From contig NC_014623.1 in NCBI RefSeq assembly GCF_000165485.1, positions 4,850,893 to 4,914,892 on the forward strand: a stretch of 64,000 bases of DNA, given 5' to 3'. The position numbers were made by a program, and so were the translations under genes. How positions within the stretch are numbered: position 1 is the stretch's first letter; each line of letters begins with the position of its first letter. A model generated the notes under the pieces. The model made no database searches. It was given only the letters and a program-made list of their open reading frames with translations, and was not told the origin of the DNA. Below, piece by piece: positions 58,415 through 64,000 of the stretch. This stretch comes from Stigmatella aurantiaca DW4/3-1 (GTDB lineage: Bacteria > Myxococcota > Myxococcia > Myxococcales > Myxococcaceae).

Positions 58415-58583
58415 CCCTAATGCCGCGAATGGCGCGCCCTTATTGCTGGCGCGAACCTGATTGCGGCGAAGAGTCCACGAGTTCACTAGCGTGTAGAACC
58501 CACACCGGGGACTTCGGGTGGCGCGCTCGCGGAAACAGGCGAGCCAGCAGCCCCCTGCCTCCTGGCAGTGAAGGAGACGATGC

Positions 58584-60461
58584 ATGGCAGCAGCAGCGCG
58601 GTTCACGGTGGTCGGCGGCGGCCTCGCCGGACTGATGACGACGATCAAGCTGGCCGAGGCGGGACATCAGGTCGATGTGCTCTCCGTGGTGCCGGTGAAG
58701 CGCTCGCACTCGGTCTGCGCCCAGGGCGGCATCAACGGTGCGGTGAACACGAAGGGCGAGGGGGACCACCCGGACATCCACGTGATGGACACGCTGCGGG
58801 GCGGCGACTTCCTCGCCGAGCAGGTGTCCGTCAAGGGCATGTGCTACGCGGCCCCGGGCGTCATCTACATGCTGGACCGCATGGGGGTGACGTTCAATCG
58901 CACCTCCGAGGGCCTGCTGGACTTCCGGCGCTTCGGCGGCACGCTCCACCACCGGACGGCGTTCGCGGGCGCCACCACCGGCCAGCAGCTGCTCTACGCG
59001 CTGGATGAGCAGGTGCGCCGCTACGAGGCCGAGGGCAAGGTCACCAAGTACGAGTTCTGGGAGTGGCTCGGCACGGTGAAGGACGAGTCCGGCCGGTGCA
59101 TCGGCAGCGTGGCGCTGGATCTGCGGACGATGGAGATCCGCACCTTCCCGGCGGAGGCCGTGTGCCTGGCCACCGGTGGCCCGGGCATCGTGTTCGGGCG
59201 CTCCACCAACTCCATCATCAACACGGGCACCGCCGCGGGCCGCGCGTACCTGGAAGGCGCCATCTACGCCAACGGCGAGTTCATCCAGGTGCACCCCACC
59301 TCCATCCCGGGCGAGGACAAGCTGCGCCTGATGAGCGAGTCGGTCCGTGGCGAGGGCGGCCGCGTCTGGGTGCCGCGCAAGAAGGCCGACCCGCGCAGCC
59401 CGAAGGACATCCCCGAGAGCGAGCGCTGGTACTTCCTCGAGGAGAAGTACCCCAAGTACAAGAACCTGGTGCCGCGCGACGTGGCCACGCGCGAGATCTT
59501 CACGGTCTGCCGCGACCTGGGCCTGGGCATCGGCGGCCGCGACGGCGTGTACCTGGACGTGACGCACATCCCCGCCAAGACGCTCGATGCGAAGATCAAG
59601 GGCGTGATGGAGATCTACGAGAAGTTCGTGGGGGATGACCCGCGCAACACGCCCATGGTCATCTTCCCGGGCATGCACTACTCCATGGGCGGCTTGTACG
59701 TGTCCTTCGAGGCCGACCCGCGCACGCTCACCCCGGCCGAGGGCAGCCCGAAGAACCAGGCCACCAACATCCCGGGCCTCTACGCCGCGGGCGAGGCGGA
59801 CTACGCCTTCCATGGCGCCAACCGGTTGGGCGCCAACTCGCTCCTGTCCTGCATCTACTCGGGAATGATTGGCGGCCCCGCGATGGCCGCCTACGCCAAG
59901 AACAACGCCCAGAGCGCCGCCGCCAAGAGCGACAAGTACTTCAACGACGCGAAGAAGTACTGGGACGAGCGCTTCGCGGACCTCAAGAAGATGTCCGGCC
60001 CCGAGAACCCGTACCAGATCGCCAAGGAGCTGGGCGATGTGATGACGGAGAACTGCACCGTCGTGCGCTACAACGACCGGCTCAAGAAGACGATCGAGAA
60101 GGTCCGCGAGCTGAAGGACCGCTGGAAGAACGTCAACGTGCTGGACACGGGCAACGTGGCCAACCGGTCGCTGTCCTACACCAACCAGGTGTGGAACATG
60201 CTGGAGCTGGGCGAGGTGATCGCCACCAGCGCGCTGCTGCGCGACGAGAGCCGGGGCGCCCACTACAAGCCGGACTTCTCCCTGCCCGAGCCCAAGACGA
60301 AGGACCCGCGCGAGGACGCCGGGTGGATGGAGCTCTGGAAGAAGCGTCACGAGAAGTGGGCGAAGACGACCATGGCGAAGCACGCGCCCGAGGGGCCGCA
60401 GATCTCCTACGAGGACGTCCCGACGCCCGTTCTGGCTCCGGAACCGCGCTGGTACGCGTAA
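58584..60461 (+). CDS. sdhA: Succinate dehydrogenase flavoprotein subunit
   Basis: FAD subunit that oxidises succinate, or reduces fumarate in reverse. 625 aa. Seen: GGGLAGLMTTIKLAE dinucleotide fold, RSHSVCAQGGIN with His42 as covalent FAD site, HHRTAFAGATTGQQLL, the active-site segment HPTSIPGEDKL, and ANRLGANSLLS near the flavin. AAGGAGA lies about 7 bases before the ATG. The form resembles Bacillus/epsilonproteobacterial menaquinone-linked enzymes rather than E. coli SdhA, which fits the men operon nearby. No sdhC lies upstream. Confidence 0.95.
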   Translation: MAAAARFTVVGGGLAGLMTTIKLAEAGHQVDVLSVVPVKRSHSVCAQGGINGAVNTKGEGDHPDIHVMDTLRGGDFLAEQVSVKGMCYAAPGVIYMLDRMGVTFNRTSEGLLDFRRFGGTLHHRTAFAGATTGQQLLYALDEQVRRYEAEGKVTKYEFWEWLGTVKDESGRCIGSVALDLRTMEIRTFPAEAVCLATGGPGIVFGRSTNSIINTGTAAGRAYLEGAIYANGEFIQVHPTSIPGEDKLRLMSESVRGEGGRVWVPRKKADPRSPKDIPESERWYFLEEKYPKYKNLVPRDVATREIFTVCRDLGLGIGGRDGVYLDVTHIPAKTLDAKIKGVMEIYEKFVGDDPRNTPMVIFPGMHYSMGGLYVSFEADPRTLTPAEGSPKNQATNIPGLYAAGEADYAFHGANRLGANSLLSCIYSGMIGGPAMAAYAKNNAQSAAAKSDKYFNDAKKYWDERFADLKKMSGPENPYQIAKELGDVMTENCTVVRYNDRLKKTIEKVRELKDRWKNVNVLDTGNVANRSLSYTNQVWNMLELGEVIATSALLRDESRGAHYKPDFSLPEPKTKDPREDAGWMELWKKRHEKWAKTTMAKHAPEGPQISYEDVPTPVLAPEPRWYA

Positions 60462-60488
60462 TCAAACGAAGGGAAGGGCCAACGCATC

Positions 60489-61295
60489 ATGGACACCGCA
60501 CAGCCGAGTTCCGTCTCCTCCCAGACCATCACCTTCCGCATCTGGCGGCAGGATGGGCCCGGGGGCGAGAGCCACTACGACGAGTTCCGCATCCCGTACC
60601 ACAAGGGTGCCAATGTCGTTTCTTGCCTGATGGAGATCCAGCGCAACCCCGTCACCGTGCAGGGCAAGAAGGTGGCCCCGGTGGTGTGGGACGCCGCGTG
60701 CCTCGAGGAGGTCTGCGGCAGCTGCGCCATGAACATCAATGGCCGGGTGCGCATGGCCTGCTCGGCGCTCATCGACAAGCTGGAGCAGCCCATCACCCTG
60801 GAGCCGTTGAAGAAGTTCCCCGTCATCCGCGACCTGACGGTGAACCGCGACCGGATGTTCGAGGCGCTCAAGCGGGTGAAGGCGTGGATCCCCGTGGACG
60901 GCACCCACAACCTGGGGCCGGGCCCGCGCCAGTCGCCCAAGGATCACGCCACGATGTACGTGCTCTCCACGTGCATCACCTGCGGCAGCTGCCTGGAGGC
61001 GTGCCCGCAGGTCACCCTGGACAACCACTTCGTCGGCGCGGCGGCGATCAGCCAGGCGCGGCTCTTCAACATGAACCCCACCGGCAAGCTGAACGCCGAG
61101 GAGCGCACCCGCGCGCTCATGGGGCCAGGCGGTGTGCAGGACTGTGGCAAGGCGCAGAACTGCGTGAAGGTGTGTCCGAAGGAGATCCCGCTGACCAGCT
61201 CCATCGCGGCGATGAACCGCGAGGTGACCAAGCTCGTCATCAAGGATCTCTTCTTCAAGGATGAAGAGAGCAAGGGGCACTCTGGTCCAGGCTGA
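60489..61295 (+). CDS. sdhB: Succinate dehydrogenase iron-sulfur subunit
   Basis: Carries electrons from FAD to quinone. 268 aa. Seen: CLEEVCGSCAMNINGR...MAC for the [2Fe-2S] cluster, CITCGSCLEACP for [4Fe-4S], and a third set in CGKAQNCVKVCPKEI for [3Fe-4S] or the shared Cys. It follows sdhA by 27 bases and ends before a two-tier terminator hairpin. Confidence 0.95.
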   Translation: MDTAQPSSVSSQTITFRIWRQDGPGGESHYDEFRIPYHKGANVVSCLMEIQRNPVTVQGKKVAPVVWDAACLEEVCGSCAMNINGRVRMACSALIDKLEQPITLEPLKKFPVIRDLTVNRDRMFEALKRVKAWIPVDGTHNLGPGPRQSPKDHATMYVLSTCITCGSCLEACPQVTLDNHFVGAAAISQARLFNMNPTGKLNAEERTRALMGPGGVQDCGKAQNCVKVCPKEIPLTSSIAAMNREVTKLVIKDLFFKDEESKGHSGPG

Positions 61296-61319
61296 CGCCT
61301 GCCGTTGCCTCGTCTCCCG

Positions 61320-61359
61320 CGGCCCCATGCTTGGGTCATCCTGACCCAGGGTGGGGCCG
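61320..61359 (+). terminator. Two-tier hairpin after sdhB
   Basis: CGGCCCCA (61320-61327) pairs with TGGGGCCG (61352-61359). Inside it TGGGTCA (61332-61338) pairs with TGACCCA (61342-61348) around a 3-nt loop, separated by small internal loops. It is 24 bases after the sdhB stop, and a pyrimidine-rich stretch (CTCTTTCTT) follows at 61370. Confidence 0.75.
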
Positions 61360-61493
61360 TGTCTCATGACTCTTTCTTACATTCACCGTGGCTGTCCTCC
61401 CGGCGTGTCAAACGTCCTTGCACTCCGGCGCGTATTGCGAGAAGAGGCAGCCCCAACTGACGCCTAAGGTCGTCGCCATCACCCGGAGCCTCG

Positions 61494-62654
61494 ATGAAGA
61501 TCCACGAGTACCAGGGCAAGGAACTCTTCCGGAAGTACGGCGTCCCCACTCCCCGGGGCATCCTCGCGCTCTCGCCCAATGAGGCGGAAGCCGCGGCCAA
61601 GGAGCTGGCCACGCCGGTGGTCGTGGTGAAGTCTCAGATCCACGCGGGCGGCCGCGGCAAGGGCGGCGGCGTCAAGTTGGCCAAGAGCCCCGCCGAGGCG
61701 AAGGAGCTCGCCCAGGCGATGCTGGGCATGAAGCTGAAGACCATCCAGACCGGCCCCGAGGGGCAGACGGTCCACAAGGTCTACATCGAGGAGGGGCTCG
61801 CCATCGGCCAGGAGCTGTACCTGGGCGTGACGCTGGACCGCGCCACCTCGCGCATCACCTTCATGGCCTCCCGCGAGGGCGGCGTGGAGATCGAGGAAGT
61901 GGCCGCCCAGCACCCGGAGAAGATCCTCCGCGAGGCGGTGGACCCGGCGGTGGGCTTCCTGGACTTCCAGGGCCGCAAGCTGGCCTTCGGCCTGGGCCTC
62001 TCGGGCCCCACGGTGAACAAGTTCGTCCAGTTCTGCTCCGCGCTCTACAAGATGTACACGGAGACGGACGCGGCGCTGGTGGAGATCAACCCGCTCGTCA
62101 TCCTGAAGGACGGCGGCGTGGTGGCGCTCGACGCGAAGGTGACCTTCGACGAGAACGCGCTCTTCAAGCACAAGGAGCTGCTCAACTACCGCGACCTGGC
62201 GGAAGAGGAGCCCCGCGAGACGCAGGCCAAGGAGTTCGACCTGGCCTACATCGCGCTGGACGGCAACATCGGCTGCATGGTGAACGGCGCGGGCCTGGCC
62301 ATGGCCACCATGGACACCATCAAGCTGGTGGGGGGCAACCCGGCCAACTTCCTGGACGTGGGCGGCGGCGCGAGCAAGGAGAAGGTGACGGCGGCCTTCA
62401 AGCTCATCCTGGCCGACCCGGCGGTGAAGGCGGTGCTCGTCAACATCTTCGGCGGCATCATGAAGTGTGACGTCATCGCCGAGGGCATCATCGCCGCCGC
62501 CAAGGAAGTCCAGCTCAAGGTCCCCCTCGTGGTGCGGCTCGAGGGCACCAACGTGGAGAAGGGCAAGCAGCTCCTGAGCAACTCGGGCCTTGCCATCACC
62601 CCGGCGGACAACCTGCGGCAGGCCGCGGAGAAGGCCGTGGCGGCGATCAAGTAG
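61494..62654 (+). CDS. sucC: Succinyl-CoA synthetase beta subunit
   Basis: ATP-grasp subunit forming succinate and ATP or GTP from succinyl-CoA. 386 aa, the usual length. Seen: [33 protein letters not shown], the E-rich nucleotide site [22 protein letters not shown], and [16 protein letters not shown] for the dimer and phosphate site. It begins 198 bases after sdhB, past the hairpin, so it probably has its own promoter. Confidence 0.97.
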   Translation: MKIHEYQGKELFRKYGVPTPRGILALSPNEAEAAAKELATPVVVVKSQIHAGGRGKGGGVKLAKSPAEAKELAQAMLGMKLKTIQTGPEGQTVHKVYIEEGLAIGQELYLGVTLDRATSRITFMASREGGVEIEEVAAQHPEKILREAVDPAVGFLDFQGRKLAFGLGLSGPTVNKFVQFCSALYKMYTETDAALVEINPLVILKDGGVVALDAKVTFDENALFKHKELLNYRDLAEEEPRETQAKEFDLAYIALDGNIGCMVNGAGLAMATMDTIKLVGGNPANFLDVGGGASKEKVTAAFKLILADPAVKAVLVNIFGGIMKCDVIAEGIIAAAKEVQLKVPLVVRLEGTNVEKGKQLLSNSGLAITPADNLRQAAEKAVAAIK

Positions 62655-62696
62655 GTCGCGCGCCTCTTCCGACACCCACACCCCTTTAAGGAAGCC

Positions 62697-63596
62697 ATGA
62701 GCATCCTCGTCAATCACGATACGAAGGTCCTCTGCCAAGGCATCACGGGCTCGGCCGGTTCGTTCCACTCGAAGCAGATGCTGGAGTACGGCACGAAGCT
62801 CGTCGGCGGCGTCACCCCCGGTAAGGGTGGCACCGACTTCGAGGGCAAGGTGCCCGTCTTCAACACGGTGGCGGACGCGGTGAAGCAGACCGGCGCCAAC
62901 ACCTCGGTCCTCTTCGTGCCGCCGCCCTTCGCGGCCGACTCCATCATGGAGGCGGCGGACGCGGGCATCGCCCTCATCATCACCATCACCGAGGGCATCC
63001 CCGTCAACGACATGGTCCGGGCCAAGCGCTACCTGGAGGGCAAGCCGGGCGTGCGCCTCATCGGGCCGAACTGCCCCGGCGTCATCACCCCCGAGGCCAA
63101 GTGCAAGATCGGCATCATGCCGGGCCACATCCACAAGCCGGGCCGCATCGGCGTGGTGTCGCGCTCGGGCACGCTGACGTACGAGGCCGTGTACCAGCTC
63201 ACCCAGCTGGGCCTGGGTCAGTCCACCGCGGTGGGCATTGGCGGTGACCCGGTCAACGGCACCAACTTCGTGGACGTGCTGAAGCTGTTCAACGCGGACC
63301 CCGAGACCGACGCGGTCATCATGATCGGCGAGATCGGCGGCACGGCGGAGGAGGATGCCGCCAAGTACGTGGCGCGCGAGTTCACCAAGCCCATCGCGGG
63401 CTTCATCGCCGGCCAGTCCGCGCCCCCGGGCAAGCGCATGGGCCACGCGGGCGCCATCATCTCCGGCGGCCAGGGCACGGCCGCGGAGAAGATCAAGGCC
63501 ATGGAGGCCGCGGGCTTCCTGATGGCCGCCAGCCCCGCCGAGCTGGGCACCACGCTTCAGGAAGCGGTCAAGCGCGGGCCCCCGAAGAAGCGCTAA
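62697..63596 (+). CDS. sucD: Succinyl-CoA synthetase alpha subunit
   Basis: Binds CoA and carries the phosphohistidine. 299 aa. Seen: [16 protein letters not shown]oA loop, [17 protein letters not shown], the [10 protein letters not shown] segment, and [10 protein letters not shown] with the catalytic His. Two subunits are in the standard order with a 42-base gap; AAGGAAG precedes the ATG. Confidence 0.97.
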   Translation: MSILVNHDTKVLCQGITGSAGSFHSKQMLEYGTKLVGGVTPGKGGTDFEGKVPVFNTVADAVKQTGANTSVLFVPPPFAADSIMEAADAGIALIITITEGIPVNDMVRAKRYLEGKPGVRLIGPNCPGVITPEAKCKIGIMPGHIHKPGRIGVVSRSGTLTYEAVYQLTQLGLGQSTAVGIGGDPVNGTNFVDVLKLFNADPETDAVIMIGEIGGTAEEDAAKYVAREFTKPIAGFIAGQSAPPGKRMGHAGAIISGGQGTAAEKIKAMEAAGFLMAASPAELGTTLQEAVKRGPPKKR

Positions 63597-63636
63597 CCGT
63601 TTTTCCACTCAACTCAAGACACGAGGACCACGACAC

Positions 63637-64000
63637 ATGGCCATCGAGCGTACGCTGTCCATCATCAAGCCGGACGGACTGGAGAAGGGCGTCATCGGGA
63701 AGATCATCTCCCGGTTCGAGGAGAAGGGCCTGAAGCCCATCGCCATTCGCCTGCAGCACCTGTCCCAGGCGCAGGCCGAGGGCTTCTACGCCGTCCACAA
63801 GGCCCGGCCGTTCTTCAAGGACCTGGTCAGCTTCATGATCTCCGGCCCCGTGGTGCTGATGGTGCTGGAGGGCGAGAACGCGGTGCTGGCCAACCGTGAC
63901 CTGATGGGCGCCACCAACCCGGCGCAGGCCGCCGCGGGCACCATCCGCAAGGACTTCGCCACCAGCATCGACAAGAACACCGTGCACGGCTCGGACAGCC
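63637..64000 (+). CDS. ndk: Nucleoside diphosphate kinase, truncated at right edge
   Basis: Transfers gamma-phosphate between nucleotides through a phosphohistidine. 121 residues are visible before the window ends; the family is about 140-145. Seen: [14 protein letters not shown] at the N-terminus, [31 protein letters not shown], and NTVHGSDS with the active His117. It starts 40 bases after sucD with GAGGA upstream. Placement after the succinyl-CoA synthetase genes links substrate-level ATP with nucleotide exchange. Confidence 0.97.
   Translation, partial: MAIERTLSIIKPDGLEKGVIGKIISRFEEKGLKPIAIRLQHLSQAQAEGFYAVHKARPFFKDLVSFMISGPVVLMVLEGENAVLANRDLMGATNPAQAAAGTIRKDFATSIDKNTVHGSDS

Noticed and set aside
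58363..58583. Hidden sdhC gene between mdh and sdhA
   Set aside because: The gap is too short for a five-helix anchor, and no hydrophobic reading frame is seen in it.

Overview
The window is high-GC, densely packed bacterial DNA that looks like a myxobacterium, probably of the Stigmatella/Cystobacter/Archangium group. The evidence is a beta-methoxyacrylate (myxothiazol-type) hybrid NRPS/PKS assembly line, known only from myxobacteria, sitting in a background of complete housekeeping operons. The species cannot be named from the sequence alone.

Bases 1-24363 (+ strand) hold the downstream half of the assembly line. A left-truncated NRPS/PKS hybrid (A[Cys] with inserted Ox, PCP, KS, AT, DH, KR, ACP) is followed by a PKS (KS, methylmalonyl AT, O-MT, KR, ACP), a PKS (KS, malonyl AT, O-MT, ACP with no KR) and an NRPS (C, A[Gly] with an inserted luciferase-like monooxygenase, PCP, TE). 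This order matches MtaD-MtaE-MtaF-MtaG. It predicts a thiazole, a C=C unit, a methoxy/methyl unit and a beta-methoxyacrylamide end, which is the toxophore that blocks the Qo site of cytochrome bc1. A fumarylacetoacetate-hydrolase-fold gene closes the cluster. The AT domains of the first and third proteins are encoded by a 1221-bp DNA block that is 99.7% identical between the two copies and has aberrant, purine-rich codon use. This is the clearest sign of recent intragenomic recombination in the window.

Bases 24409-31046 hold a tRNA nucleotidyltransferase, mnmA, a SPOR-domain membrane protein, a cupin, a divergent lipoprotein with Asp/Gly-rich repeats, a small ribbon-helix-helix protein and two sugar-nucleotide SDR enzymes (UXS-like and GalE-like). 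Bases 31185-38286 hold lepA-lepB, then pyrB-pyrC-carA and an unrecognised gene. Bases 38332-41079 (- strand) hold pyk, an exported DUF151-type protein and an acidic zinc-ribbon protein. They are followed by an acyl-CoA ligase (+) and citrate synthase (-).

Bases 44457-49687 (- strand) form an aroK-aroDE-aroC-aroB-aroA operon in which every junction is a 4-bp ATGA overlap. Facing away from it across a 136-bp AT-rich control region is menD-menH-menA-menC-menE (+ strand, 49824-55958). Chorismate synthesis and its use for menaquinone are therefore arranged back to back.

Bases 56099-64000 (+ strand) form a TCA-cycle block, icd-mdh-sdhA-sdhB-sucC-sucD, ending in ndk, which is cut by the window edge. 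No sdhC membrane-anchor gene lies beside sdhAB. No rRNA, tRNA, CRISPR array, insertion sequence or gene-free stretch above 300 bases was seen.
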